A DNA stretch of 64,000 nt from Sphingobium sp. EM0848 (GCF_013375555.1 NZ_JABXWB010000005.1:124001-188000), one strand, 5' to 3'. Numbered from the stretch's first letter, positions 16,334 through 24,958 are shown. A program made the numbers and translations. Notes: a model not told the origin generated them from the sequence alone.

Positions 16334-16963
16334 ATGAAGACGATCGCCGCGTCTGTTCCCGATCGGGTCATGAAGCGTGTCCGCATGAGCGGGCGCGGTA
16401 GCGTATTCACGCCCAGCGACTTTCTCGCCGTTGGCGCGCGTTCGTCCGTCGATCAGGCTCTTTCCCGACTCGTCAAAGGTGGCCAGCTTCGCCGCCTTGC
16501 GCGCGGGCTATATGACTTCCCCAAGCTGCATCCGAAGCTCGGGGCTCTCTCTCCCGCTCCCGACGATGTCGCCCGGGCGCTCGCGCGCGAGACCGGTTCA
16601 CAGGTACAGATTGCCGGTGCACGGGCGGCTAACGCGCTCGGCCTTTCAGCGCAGGTTCCCGCCCAAAGCACATATCTGACCGATGGGCCGTCGCGGCGCG
16701 TTGTGCTGGGCAAGCGCGTCGTGGATCTTCGCCATGCATCGCCCAAGCATCTGATCGCACCCGGCAGCCCGGCTGGTACGGTCGTTCAGGCGCTTCGGCA
16801 TGTCGGCCCCGTGCGCGCGGCGGATGTCGCACAGATCGCCGCACAGCAGCTGTCGGCCAACGACAAGAAAACGCTTGCCTCGACCGCCTTTCAGGCACCC
16901 GCCTGGATGCGGCCGACCCTTGTGTCGATCGCCAATGCAGCGGTGGCCGATATCGATGGATAA
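16334..16963 (+). CDS. abiEi: AbiEi-family type IV antitoxin
   Basis: This 209-residue protein has an N-terminal winged-helix domain (VFTPSDFLAVGARSSVDQAL, RLVKGGQLRRLARGLYDFPK) and a C-terminal domain of the DUF6088/AbiEi type (IAGARAANALGLSAQVPAQ, TYLTDGPSRRVVLGKRVVDL). It should repress its own operon and counteract the nucleotidyltransferase toxin without direct binding, as in type IV systems. It overlaps the toxin gene by 8 bases. The start seems leaderless, as noted for the operator. Confidence 0.9.
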   Translation: MKTIAASVPDRVMKRVRMSGRGSVFTPSDFLAVGARSSVDQALSRLVKGGQLRRLARGLYDFPKLHPKLGALSPAPDDVARALARETGSQVQIAGARAANALGLSAQVPAQSTYLTDGPSRRVVLGKRVVDLRHASPKHLIAPGSPAGTVVQALRHVGPVRAADVAQIAAQQLSANDKKTLASTAFQAPAWMRPTLVSIANAAVADIDG

Positions 16964-17993
16964 GGTCGCCCTTCTGCCGGCCGAAGATCGCGCTGCCCTT
17001 TTTGGGGAAACCGGTGCCGGTCAGGGTGTCGCCAACACGATCATCGAAAAAGACTTCTGGGTTTGCTGGAGTCTGAGACGTCTGTTTGGTCTGCCCAAAG
17101 GGACGACGGCGTCGCTCGTCTTCAAGGGAGGGACGTCCCTCTCCAAAGCGTTCGGCGCCATCCGACGTTTTTCCGAGGACATCGACCTGTCTTTCGACCG
17201 CGCAGAACTGGGCTATACCGGTGATCGCGACCCCGAGAAGGAAAGGATCAGCAAGAAGCAGGTGGCCCGGCTGATTGACGATCTGGTCGGTGACGTCGAG
17301 CGTCACATCGCCGACAAGCTTCTTCCCGCACTCCGCGCCGCGATCGTGGAGCAGCTCGGCGAGCCGACCGACGGTGAGTGGAAGCTGGAGATCGATTCCT
17401 CAGACGCCCAGACGGTGAACTTTCATTACCCGACGGCGCTGCCCGTCTCCGAATATGAGGGAATGGCCTACATTACGCCGCGCGTGAAGCTCGAACTCGG
17501 TGCGCGTGGCGATCCCTGGCCGACCGAAGAGAAAGTCATTCGCCCTTATGCTGCGGAGGACTATCCCGATTTCTTCGAGCATCCCGACACCAGCGTCACG
17601 GTATTGTCGGCCCGGCGCACCTTCTGGGAAAAGGCAACCGCACTTCATGCGGAAGTACACCGTCCGGCAACTTCTCCCACGCCGCAATATTTCTCGCGGC
17701 ACTATTATGATCTCGCCATGCTCATCGAAACGGCAGAGGGACAGGCGGCCGCGACCGATTTCGATTTGTTAGCACAGGTGGCCGCGCACAAGACAATCTT
17801 TTTCCGCTCCGGCTGGGCGAGCTACGACACCGCACAATCAGGCACGCTGCGGCTAATGCCTGATGAGGAGCGGCTTAGGGACTTACGCGCCGACTACAGG
17901 GCCATGGCGCCGATGATGTTCGATAAGACACCGCCGTCATTCGATGAAATACTTGCTAAGATTGCGGTGCTTGAGGAGAAGATAAACGGCTAG
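16956..17993 (+). CDS. abiEii: AbiEii/AbiGii-family nucleotidyltransferase toxin
   Basis: A 345-residue toxin of the DNA-polymerase-beta-like nucleotidyltransferase fold. Catalytic motifs are FKGGTSLSKAFGAIRRFSED followed by IDLSFD (the GGTS-L and D-x-D signatures). Upstream is TIIEKDFWVCWSLRRLF, also conserved. ATG 16956 overlaps the antitoxin end by 8 bases and gives the family N terminus. The TAG stop is part of the CTAG target site at which an IS5 element inserted, yet the frame would stop at the same codon without the element, so the protein is probably intact. Such toxins block translation or abort phage infection, depending on the member. Confidence 0.92.
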   Translation: MDKVALLPAEDRAALFGETGAGQGVANTIIEKDFWVCWSLRRLFGLPKGTTASLVFKGGTSLSKAFGAIRRFSEDIDLSFDRAELGYTGDRDPEKERISKKQVARLIDDLVGDVERHIADKLLPALRAAIVEQLGEPTDGEWKLEIDSSDAQTVNFHYPTALPVSEYEGMAYITPRVKLELGARGDPWPTEEKVIRPYAAEDYPDFFEHPDTSVTVLSARRTFWEKATALHAEVHRPATSPTPQYFSRHYYDLAMLIETAEGQAAATDFDLLAQVAAHKTIFFRSGWASYDTAQSGTLRLMPDEERLRDLRADYRAMAPMMFDKTPPSFDEILAKIAVLEEKING

Positions 17994-19191
17994 GGAACCT
18001 CTGCACAGGTAGCAAATTGAGCCATGGGCGGCATCGGTCGCGAACTTTGCCGCCATGTGCTCATTTTGGTGCATGAATTTGGCCAACAGCGTAGATTTTC
18101 GTCCTATGTTGGCCGGAGGGTGGCTGCCTCCCGGGCCATTTCGCGCTCTTGAGGCGCAGTTATCCTGAGGGTTGGGCCAATTGGTCGCGCATGATGTAGA
18201 TATTGGCCAAGGTGAGTTGGCAGAAAATTTGCTGGCTGTTCTTATATAGTCCCCGATAGCGGGTTCTGGTGTAGCCGAACTGGCGCTTGACGACTCGGAA
18301 AACGTGCTCAACCTTGGAACGGAATGAAGACGTCAGCCGATTGATCCGGCGCTGTTCATCGGTCAGGCGTTGGCCCTTCCTGCGCTTGAAGGGTGTGGCC
18401 CAGACAACATCGCCTTCGGCTCGATCAGCTTCGAGCGAACGCTCATTGCTGGCGTAGGCGCTGTCGCCGAAGGCTATTTCCTCCTCGCCGTGAAGCAGGG
18501 CATCGATCACCACGCTGTCATGCACATTGGCCGACGTCATTTCGGCCGAGTGTACGCACCCCGAAGCCGCGTCCGCGCCGATATGCGCCTTCATGCCGAA
18601 ATACCATTGATTGCCCTTCTTGGTCTGCTTCATCTCGGGATCGTGCGACTTCGCCGCGTTCTTGGTCGATGGCGGCGCGGCGATCAAAGTCGCATCTACG
18701 ATCGTGCCCTGGCGCAAAAGCAAACCGCGCTCGGTCAATACCGCCGTCATCTCGTCAAACAGCGCTTTGCTCAATTCATGCTTCTCCAGCAAATGCCGGA
18801 ACTTCAAGATCGTCGTCTCGTCGGGAACGCCCTCAAAGTCGAGGCTGATGCCGGCAAATTGGCGCAACAGTGGCGTCTCCCACAGCGCCTCTTCCATCGC
18901 TGGATCCGACAGACCAAACCATTGCTGCATGAAATGGATCTTCAGCATCGACCCCAGCGGATAAGGACGACGACCCCGGCCTGCCACTGGATAGTGCGGG
19001 CTGATCAACTGCTCGAACCGAGCCCACGGAAGCACCACCGTCATCTGACCCAGAAAAACCTCGCGCCGCGTCTGCTTGCGGGGCCGCGACAGCCCAATCC
19101 CTGAAAAACGGCCCTGCAGCATGCGTCCCCCCACACAAGCAGGAAATCAAAACAGCAGTGATCCGGCAAAGCCGACTTGTTCAGGGCTTCC
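17994..19191 (-). mobile_element. Complete IS5-family element flanked by CTAG
   Basis: The element is about 1198 bp. The ends begin GGAACCTCTGCACAG on the left and, read inward from the right, GGAAGCCCTGAACAA, giving imperfect terminal inverted repeats. Both sides are bordered by CTAG (17990-17993 and 19192-19195), in line with the YTAR target of the IS5 group. It carries one transposase gene on the minus strand. The left border is the end of abiEii; the right border is an N-terminally truncated unrelated gene, so a deletion next to the element, or insertion at an older junction, must have occurred. Confidence 0.85.
18160..19134 (-). CDS. IS5-family transposase
   Basis: A 324-residue DDE transposase. 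N-terminal IS5 signatures are PRKQTRREVFLGQM and LISPHYPVAGRGRRPYPLGS, then MQQWFGLSDPAMEEALWET. Catalytic residues are Asp in GTIVDATLIAAP, Asp in IAFGDSAYAS and Glu in SSFRSKVEHVFRVVKRQFGY. Length is normal and no frame defect is seen, so the element could be active. It is the only gene of the element at 17994-19191. Confidence 0.93.
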   Translation of the reverse strand: MGGRMLQGRFSGIGLSRPRKQTRREVFLGQMTVVLPWARFEQLISPHYPVAGRGRRPYPLGSMLKIHFMQQWFGLSDPAMEEALWETPLLRQFAGISLDFEGVPDETTILKFRHLLEKHELSKALFDEMTAVLTERGLLLRQGTIVDATLIAAPPSTKNAAKSHDPEMKQTKKGNQWYFGMKAHIGADAASGCVHSAEMTSANVHDSVVIDALLHGEEEIAFGDSAYASNERSLEADRAEGDVVWATPFKRRKGQRLTDEQRRINRLTSSFRSKVEHVFRVVKRQFGYTRTRYRGLYKNSQQIFCQLTLANIYIMRDQLAQPSG

Positions 19192-19947
19192 CTAGATAAA
19201 GGCGAATGGCAGGTCCAGCCGATCCATATCGACGATCTGGTCGAGGCCGTGGTCAGGCTCCTGCGCCATGCCGGACCGATAGCACTAAAACTCGACGCCG
19301 TCGGTCCCGCGCCGATGACGACCGACGAATTGACCGCGACCCTGCGCCACTGGCTGGGTTTGGGCGTGGCGCCACGCATTCGAATTCCTTGGTGGCTGCT
19401 CGCATGGGTGGCAAGATTGGGAATAGGTCCCGCCACGCGCGAGAGCCTGACCATGTTGGCCGCAGGGAATTGCGCGCCGGTTACCCCCTTCGTCAGCGCG
19501 CTTGGTTTTCGCCCCATGGCGATGGATCAGGCGCTTGCCCGGCACCCCGCCGCCTCGGCCGATCTGGCGGAGGCCCGTGACGGCGCCATCGCCCCGATCC
19601 TGCCAGTCCTCCTCGCGCTGGTCTGGCTGGCGGGCGGGATTGTCTCGCTGACTTTCGCACCGCCTGATCTGATCGCAACATGGCTGACGCGTGTCGGCCT
19701 GTCCGGTTTCACGGCGACCGCTGCACTATGGGCGGGGTCGCTGGCCGATATCGCCATCGCCCTTGCCCTGCTGGCTCGGATGCGCTGGGCAGCGCTGGCC
19801 GGTGTGGCCTTGATGCTCGTCTATACCGCGATCCTGACCGCCGCCGCTCCTGAACTATGGGCCGACCCTTTTGGTCCACTCGTCAAGAATACCGCCGTGC
19901 TCGGCCTGTCGCTAGCCGTCCACGCGAAGGAGATACGCCATGCATGA
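19192..19947 (+). pseudogene. SDR epimerase-DoxX fusion, N-terminally truncated by IS5
   Basis: The frame enters from the IS5 right end and reads QPIHIDDLVEAVVRLL, the C-terminal part of an atypical NAD(P)-binding SDR (YbjT/epimerase type). It is followed by a four-helix membrane domain of the DoxX-like type (ILPVLLALVWLAGGIVSLTF, GSLADIAIALALLARMRW, AGVALMLVYTAILT). The Rossmann nucleotide-binding domain, about 170 residues, is missing. A start within the IS end (TTG 19177) could in theory express it. Its stop overlaps the next gene by 8 bases, so the two were an operon. Confidence 0.8.
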
Positions 19948-20344
19948 CTATGTCCTGTTGAAGACGATCCATATCCTCAGCTCCACACTGCTGTTCGGAA
20001 CCGGGCTAGGCACCGCCTTCCATGGCTGGATGGCCAACCGCGCCGGATCGCTGGACGCGCGCCGCGTCATAAACCGCAATGTGGTGCTGGCCGACTGGTT
20101 GTTCACGACGCCCGCCGTCATCATCCAGCCTGTTACCGGCATTTGGCTGGCCCAGATAGCAGGCTTTCCCCTGACCAGCGGATGGCTGGTTGTGGCCATG
20201 CTGCTGTATCTGCTGGTAGGGGCCTGCTGGCTGCCGGTCGTCGGCATCCAGATCGCCATGCGCCGGATTGCCGATGCAACGCCAGATGGCACCCCGCTGC
20301 CGCCGCGCTATTTCCGCCCGTCAACCTTTGTCCACGAGGCCTAG
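19940..20344 (+). pseudogene. DUF2269-family membrane protein, C-terminally truncated
   Basis: A 134-residue membrane protein of the DUF2269 type: MHDYVLLKTIHILSSTLLFG with a conserved histidine, then LADWLFTTPAVIIQPVTGIW and SGWLVVAMLLYLLVGACWLP. Family members normally have a fourth helix after the PPRYFR motif; here the chain ends within about ten residues, and the TAG stop lies in the first bases of the 140-bp repeat. It is therefore probably truncated by whatever deposited that repeat. The gene overlaps the upstream SDR/DoxX gene. Confidence 0.7.
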
Positions 20345-20480
20345 CCATGGCTGTGTAAATGCATACGCCATTCCGTAGCTCCCTTTGCTTGGCAATTCTC
20401 CTGACGATGCCGCGGCCACGGGGCCTGAGCGGCCGTTCTGGCGGCAGGCCGGGTGGCGCCGGAACCGGAAGTACCGACCA
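20341..20480. repeat. 140-bp direct repeat, copy A
   Basis: This segment is identical to 24125-24264 except for one base (T at 20408, C at 24192), in the same orientation and 3784 bases apart. Each copy begins CTAGCCATGG, and the TAG in it serves as the stop codon of the gene to its left. The second half is very GC-rich with several short self-complementary stretches. The two copies bracket the Fic, nuclease-like and parDE genes. The nature of the repeat (att site, MITE, or end of a transposon) is not known. Confidence 0.9.
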
Positions 20481-20830
20481 GATTGAGACGCCCGCCCCTG
20501 GGGCGCGAATGTCACAATCTGATAAGAGCAGTCATTCGGGTTCACGACAGGCATGATATCGAATTTGGACGACGTTACCGTTTGCTTGCTGAGACCTGCC
20601 GACATCCATCGATGACAATGATCTCCGACGTCTGCTCGCTCCGCGCCTCTGGTCGCAACCGCCCTTTAAAGAATTTCTAGCTGCGTCTCGTAGCCATGCA
20701 CAACACTGCCGGTAGACAGCCTCAGCTCGACCAGCGCCCGGGCCAGATAACCGGTCGAGAATTTGAAACCGACCGGGCCATCGCATGAGTGGGTCTCGCG
20801 CGAGATATCGACATTGTTGACCGCGGTGCC
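20481..20830. other. Non-coding stretch with possible gene debris
   Basis: No clear gene is seen. On the minus strand, roughly 20680-20822, an open stretch reads VNNVDISRETHSCDGPVGF then KFSTGYLARALVELRLSTGS and VVHGYETQL, which looks like real protein but lacks a start. It directly follows the stop of the 310-residue gene in another frame. It may be the tail of a longer ancestral protein or a separate fragment. Confidence 0.35.
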
Positions 20831-21763
20831 CTACATGCATTCCCGAGCCGACAGGAAGGGAGTCGCCTTCAAGTTTAGCGCGCGAATCTTTGCCTGAACC
20901 AGGGTGCGTAGAGCGATCTGCTGCGACAGCGCGGATCGCAAATCATAGCCGTCCATCAGGATGATGCATTTGTCGCGGCTCTGCAGGAGCATTGGCACGA
21001 CATGCTCCGACCACCCGTTGATCGAAAGGAAGACCCCCATGGACTGGCGGCCGGATCGGCCGACCTGACCGACCAACCCGTCGAGATCGCGCGTATCGGC
21101 AGGCTGCTTTCGCCAGCGACATTCGACGAGATAGTGCCACCCATCCATTTCGAAGGCGCCATCGATCTGTTCAGCACCTGCGTTTCGCTGAAAGGCGCGA
21201 TGGACCGGAAACTCGTGGAGGTCGAACAGGCGGTTGAGGAGATCCTGGAGAAGATAGCCGCGTCCGTGGGCGTCATCGCCCGCCATCGCATGATCAAACT
21301 GGCCTAGGAGGAGCGCGCTTTGCTGGCCAAGCGTCACCTTCTGCGCGCGCTCGGCAGCCGCAGATGCAGCGCGATCGCGCGCCTGTCTGGCCGCCTCTTC
21401 CTTTTCGCGCTGGCCAGCTAGCTCAGGTTGGACCTCTCGCGCTTTCTGAACCGTCGCGCGGGCCTGATATTCGTCGGCAGCGAGATGGTAGGCATCCCAA
21501 TTGGCGGCAATGCTGATGAGCGCGTCGATGACCTCTGCCTCGCGACCGTCGGTGGCAAGTGCGTCGAGCACCATCGCGCCCGCCACGCGTTTCGACAGCT
21601 TAGTGCCGGTTGCCGGATCGCGGTCACTCAGAAAGCGACCGATCAGTGGTTCAGGGACATTCGAACGCCGCAAGAGCTGGTCTGCGGCGGTGCGTTTGAT
21701 ATTCACGAGCGTGGCGATGATTTCGATCGCAAGGCGGCGTTGGTCAATGAGGGATACCGTCAT
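20831..21763 (-). CDS. PD-(D/E)XK-like nuclease domain protein linked to Fic
   Basis: This 310-residue protein has an N-terminal helical part, a coiled-coil-like charged stretch (EEAARQARDRAASAAAERAQ) at about residues 122-140, and a C-terminal domain with the pattern GAEQIDGAFEMDGWHYLVEC followed by RWRKQPADTRDLDGLVGQV. The spacing of Asp, then Glu-x-Arg, and the following hydrophobic strands (SMGVFLSINGWS) recall Mrr or Card1-like PD-(D/E)XK nucleases. It overlaps the fic gene by 4 bases (ATGA) and follows it in the same operon. Function is inferred: a nuclease effector or partner of Fic. I do not know a named family. Confidence 0.6.
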   Translation of the reverse strand: MTVSLIDQRRLAIEIIATLVNIKRTAADQLLRRSNVPEPLIGRFLSDRDPATGTKLSKRVAGAMVLDALATDGREAEVIDALISIAANWDAYHLAADEYQARATVQKAREVQPELAGQREKEEAARQARDRAASAAAERAQKVTLGQQSALLLGQFDHAMAGDDAHGRGYLLQDLLNRLFDLHEFPVHRAFQRNAGAEQIDGAFEMDGWHYLVECRWRKQPADTRDLDGLVGQVGRSGRQSMGVFLSINGWSEHVVPMLLQSRDKCIILMDGYDLRSALSQQIALRTLVQAKIRALNLKATPFLSARECM

Positions 21764-23304
21764 TCGACCTCTCCGAAGGCATCTGCGTAGAGTTGCTCGA
21801 TCAGGCTAGACTCCTCGTCGGTCAGAGCACTGAACTCTCGGGTCCGCGCCCGCTGGGAGAAGCGGCCGGCATTTTGCTCAAGAAACTTTTGCAGCAGCTC
21901 GATACGGGCCGCAGGCATATCGACGATCTCCTGCACAGCATCGCTGAACTGGTCGAATGCTTCTAGGAAGCGGACCTCGCGCGGAAGGTCTTCCACGATG
22001 GTCTGTTCCACGCACGCATAAAGAAACTCGGCATGCGCGGTAGCATCGAAATAGCGGTAGAAGTCGATCGTCTCATTGAGCACCTCGACATTGCCTTCCT
22101 TGGTTCGCTGCCATTCGATCTCAGGAAGGAGGGGACGCGAATAAGTCTCGAGAACGGAGCGATAGCCGTCGAACTGACGCAGGATCGCGGCGCTGATCGG
22201 AAACACGAGTCCGGCCGGATTGTAGTGAGCCGAGGCCAGTGCGTGGTGGATCAGCCAGCGGTGGATGCGGCCGTTCCCGTCTACGAAAGGGTGGATGTAG
22301 ACGAAGCCAAAGGCCATGGCGGCCGCGGCAACGACGGCATCTAGGCCGCCATCCAAGATCCGTTCGGCATAAGCGACAAGACCCGTCAGCAGGCTTTCGA
22401 TATCTTCATGGTGGGCGCTGATGTGATCGGGCAGCGGTTCCCTGGTCTCGCGGTCATGGACGCCGACGAAGCCGCCCTCGGTTCGCAGACCGAGTCGGAC
22501 AAAGCGGGTGTCCTCGCCGATGACGACGCGCTGAAGGCGTTCGAACTCGGCGATCGTGAGCGGGTTCGTCCCTGCCTGCGCGATTGCCTGCCCCCAGCGG
22601 GCCGCGCGTGTTCCGGAGGGGCTTTCGCCCTCGATGGCGAAGGATGATTTGGAATCATTGAGAAGGAGAAAGGCGGCAGCCCGGGCGATGACGTCGCCAC
22701 GGACCCTGCCAATCTCGGCGCGGGCGAGTTGGTCGAGCTGCTTAGCTGCGACGGTTTCGAGGGCATTGGTACGCCGGACCATCGGACAGAAGGCAGGCGT
22801 GCCAGGGAGGTTGTCGATGACCTTGTGGCGCGATGACACCCGGCCTTTCGCCAACGCGAACTGCAACTTGTCGTCGATGATCGGAATGGCCTTGACCTTG
22901 CCGGGGTCGGGAAGATCGAGCGCCTCGCCGGTGATCCATTCGTAGAGGAACCAGATACGACGGGCGAACGCGCCTGTTGGCGTGGCGAGAATGAAATCAC
23001 TTATGGTCTGCGCGCCGATGGTGGCAAAGAGGCGTGCAAGGACGCTAAGGTCGACACCCTCCCATTTGAGGGCAAAAACCAACTGACCCGCGAGAGTCGC
23101 TTCGGGTAAATGTCTCGGCGTCAGGAGCGTCCAGTCGTCGGTTGAGGCGGGATGATGGCGCTCGGCGATGGCAGCAAGATGCGGTGGCAGGGGCAGCGAC
23201 AGATCATATCTCGCTATGAGCGCAGCATAGCCCTGCGGGATCGCGGGCTCAGGCAAGCGCCGTCCGCGAAAATCCATCACTGCTTGCGAAGGCCACTCAC
23301 CCAT
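21760..23304 (-). CDS. Fic-domain AMPylase-like protein with its own inhibitory motif
   Basis: A 514-residue Fic-family protein. The complete active-site motif is HPFVDGNGRIHR (His338 to Arg349), so nucleotidyl transfer to a target hydroxyl is expected. An inhibitory-helix motif of the (S/T)xxxE(G/N) form is present before the core as SFAIEG (Ser221 to Gly226), so it is a self-inhibited class II type. The N-terminal 200 residues and C-terminal 110 residues are extra domains that may bind the target. It is translationally coupled to the nuclease-like gene downstream. The upstream region 23305-23520 holds no other gene. Confidence 0.88.
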   Translation of the reverse strand: MGEWPSQAVMDFRGRRLPEPAIPQGYAALIARYDLSLPLPPHLAAIAERHHPASTDDWTLLTPRHLPEATLAGQLVFALKWEGVDLSVLARLFATIGAQTISDFILATPTGAFARRIWFLYEWITGEALDLPDPGKVKAIPIIDDKLQFALAKGRVSSRHKVIDNLPGTPAFCPMVRRTNALETVAAKQLDQLARAEIGRVRGDVIARAAAFLLLNDSKSSFAIEGESPSGTRAARWGQAIAQAGTNPLTIAEFERLQRVVIGEDTRFVRLGLRTEGGFVGVHDRETREPLPDHISAHHEDIESLLTGLVAYAERILDGGLDAVVAAAAMAFGFVYIHPFVDGNGRIHRWLIHHALASAHYNPAGLVFPISAAILRQFDGYRSVLETYSRPLLPEIEWQRTKEGNVEVLNETIDFYRYFDATAHAEFLYACVEQTIVEDLPREVRFLEAFDQFSDAVQEIVDMPAARIELLQKFLEQNAGRFSQRARTREFSALTDEESSLIEQLYADAFGEVE

Positions 23305-23528
23305 AAACTATCCCGTGAAAACCGCTCACTGCGGTCTAGATCAGCTGCGAATATGGATCACTGGCTATGAATTTCAATCACAATTGACAACTATGTGTGA
23401 ATATCGATCTCCAAACATATGCTCCTTCGATCCCCTGCCAAAGCGAACCGTTTCAGTCTGGGCGATCAAGGAGGCGTCGGCTGCACAATGGCCTCTGTTC
23501 GCGGGGGCAGACCGTGGTTGAGCATCAA

Positions 23529-23557
23529 TTGACAAACTTTGCCAATCTTTGCTATTT
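23529..23557 (+). promoter_or_regulatory. Promoter of the parDE pair
   Basis: TTGACA (23529-23534) is followed after exactly 17 bases by CTATTT (23552-23557), a good vegetative-type promoter. The parD ribosome site GGAGG and ATG at 23578 follow at the expected distance, so the leader would be about 15 bases. Antitoxin binding near the -10 would be expected, but no perfect palindrome is evident. Confidence 0.6.
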
Positions 23558-23577
23558 TCCTGGCCTTGGAGGTTGCC

Positions 23578-23823
23578 ATGGCTACGATGAACATCTCACT
23601 GCCCGATCCGATGAAGCAATGGGTGGAAGCGCAAGCTGACACTGGTCGATATAGCAATGCCAGCGACTATGTGCGCGATCTCATCCGCCGTGACCAGGAA
23701 CGCGCCGATAAGGTTGCCGCCATGCAGCGCCTTGTCGATGAAGCCCGAGCTAGCGGTCTGAGTGATGAGACGATGGCGGACATCCGGGCGCGGGCGATCA
23801 GCCAGGCTGGCTTACAAGCCTGA
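23578..23823 (+). CDS. parD: ParD-family antitoxin
   Basis: An 81-residue ribbon-helix-helix antitoxin: MATMNISLPDPMKQWVEAQ, then RYSNASDYVRDLIRRDQERA, and a C-terminal toxin-binding helix including RLVDEARASGLSDETMADIR. ATG 23578 is preferred over an upstream in-frame codon at 23539 because GGAGG lies directly before it and the family begins at MATMN. The toxin gene starts 2 bases after its stop. It lies inside the island bordered by the 140-bp repeats. Confidence 0.93.
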   Translation: MATMNISLPDPMKQWVEAQADTGRYSNASDYVRDLIRRDQERADKVAAMQRLVDEARASGLSDETMADIRARAISQAGLQA

Positions 23824-23825
23824 CC

Positions 23826-24128
23826 GTGCCACGCTTCCGCTTAACACGCGCCGCAGCCGACGATCTGACCGCCATTTTTCTGGAAGGCATAGGGCAGTTT
23901 GGCCTGCCGCAGGCTGACGCCTATCATGAAGGGCTGAGCGCGATTTTCGCGTTTCTCGCGGACTATTCCCATGCCGCGCGCTTGCGAGAGGAGATCTCGC
24001 CGCCTGTCCTCGTGCATCCCTACAAGGCCCATCTGGTGATTTATGATGTGGGAGATGAGAACGAGGTCATTATTCTACGCGTCCGGCATGGTCGGGAAGA
24101 TTGGATATCCTCGACTTACGATGGCTAG
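23826..24128 (+). CDS. parE: ParE-family toxin
   Basis: A 100-residue ParE-type gyrase-poison-like toxin with GTG start: FRLTRAAADDLTAIFLEGIG, LPQADAYHEGLSAIFAFLAD, LREEISPPVLVHPYKAHLVI and IILRVRHGREDW. It follows parD by two bases. The TAG stop is formed by the first bases of 140-bp repeat copy B. The chain ends SSTYDG, about the usual length, so truncation is slight or absent. Confidence 0.92.
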   Translation: MPRFRLTRAAADDLTAIFLEGIGQFGLPQADAYHEGLSAIFAFLADYSHAARLREEISPPVLVHPYKAHLVIYDVGDENEVIILRVRHGREDWISSTYDG

Positions 24129-24264
24129 CCATGGCTGTGTAAATGCATACGCCATTCCGTAGCTCCCTTTGCTTGGCAATTCTCCTGACGACGCCGCGGC
24201 CACGGGGCCTGAGCGGCCGTTCTGGCGGCAGGCCGGGTGGCGCCGGAACCGGAAGTACCGACCA
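24125..24264. repeat. 140-bp direct repeat, copy B
   Basis: The second copy of the repeat described at 20341-20480, with 139 of 140 bases identical. The sequence after each copy differs completely from the base after GTACCGACCA. The first bases give the stop codon of parE. The near identity means the duplication is recent or kept uniform by recombination. The 178 bases after this copy (24265-24442) contain no recognisable gene. Confidence 0.9.
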
Positions 24265-24442
24265 ACTCCAGCCGTTTCAAGACTCGGGCCAGAACGGCTG
24301 ATATTGCCGCAACCCGCCGTTCCTGAACCGGAATTTCACGAATGCCCCCGACACTTGGTGGAGGACGCGATCAGGCGTTATTGCTCGAAGCGAGGGCTCC
24401 TCCAGCGCCCGCTGACAGATTGCCATGAACAAGGCAACGAAA

Positions 24443-24958
24443 TTAGCCGCCCGTAGAGCTGCGATATTCGGCACGCGCTACCCATTCGTCGAACGCTTTG
24501 TCCGAGAGCGCGGATTCGCTGTCGGAAGCCAACGGCGGGGTAAACGTAACGCGACCCTCCTGCCAGCGGACTTGGCCCAGGCGCGCACCGCGAAAGGTCA
24601 AGTCGGCGCCGTCGGCGGCATACTCAAATCGATATCCAAAAAGCGGTAGCGGGTTTGCGTGGCGCCCCAGCGCCAGAAGCCGATTCCGCTCATAGAGTTT
24701 GAGAAAGGCCATAAATTGGTCGAACGAGTCGGGGTCATGGGCCAACCTGACACCGGGTCCAGAACCGTTTCCCGCGAAGAATTCCACTCCCGCAGCTTCA
24801 AGCCGAGTCATCAATGCTTCCTTCGTCGCGTTTCTAGGTGATCCGACGCCGCCCTCAAACTGGCGCACCGTAACGACGCCGACTCCCGCGACGTCAGCAA
24901 GCACCTGTTGGGACCAATCAAGTAGCGCCCGGGCAGCGCGGCATTGAGCAGGGATCAT
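24443..24958 (-). CDS. XRE-family helix-turn-helix regulator
   Basis: A 171-residue protein with an N-terminal XRE helix-turn-helix (ARALLDWSQQVLADVAGVGV, VTVRQFEGGVGSP, LMTRLEAAGVEFF). A C-terminal part may sense a ligand or bind a partner (RFEYAADGADLTFRGARLGQ, then FTPPLASDSESAL). The N-terminal layout, with GVEFFAGNGSGPGVRL, is common in alphaproteobacterial one-domain regulators. It follows the PIN-like gene by 88 bases on the same strand and could be its regulator or antitoxin. Confidence 0.82.
   Translation of the reverse strand: MIPAQCRAARALLDWSQQVLADVAGVGVVTVRQFEGGVGSPRNATKEALMTRLEAAGVEFFAGNGSGPGVRLAHDPDSFDQFMAFLKLYERNRLLALGRHANPLPLFGYRFEYAADGADLTFRGARLGQVRWQEGRVTFTPPLASDSESALSDKAFDEWVARAEYRSSTGG

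Noticed and set aside
20341..24264. The 140-bp repeats as integron attC sites
   Set aside because: They lack the overall imperfect palindrome and the core-site sequences expected of attC, and genes between them lie on both strands.
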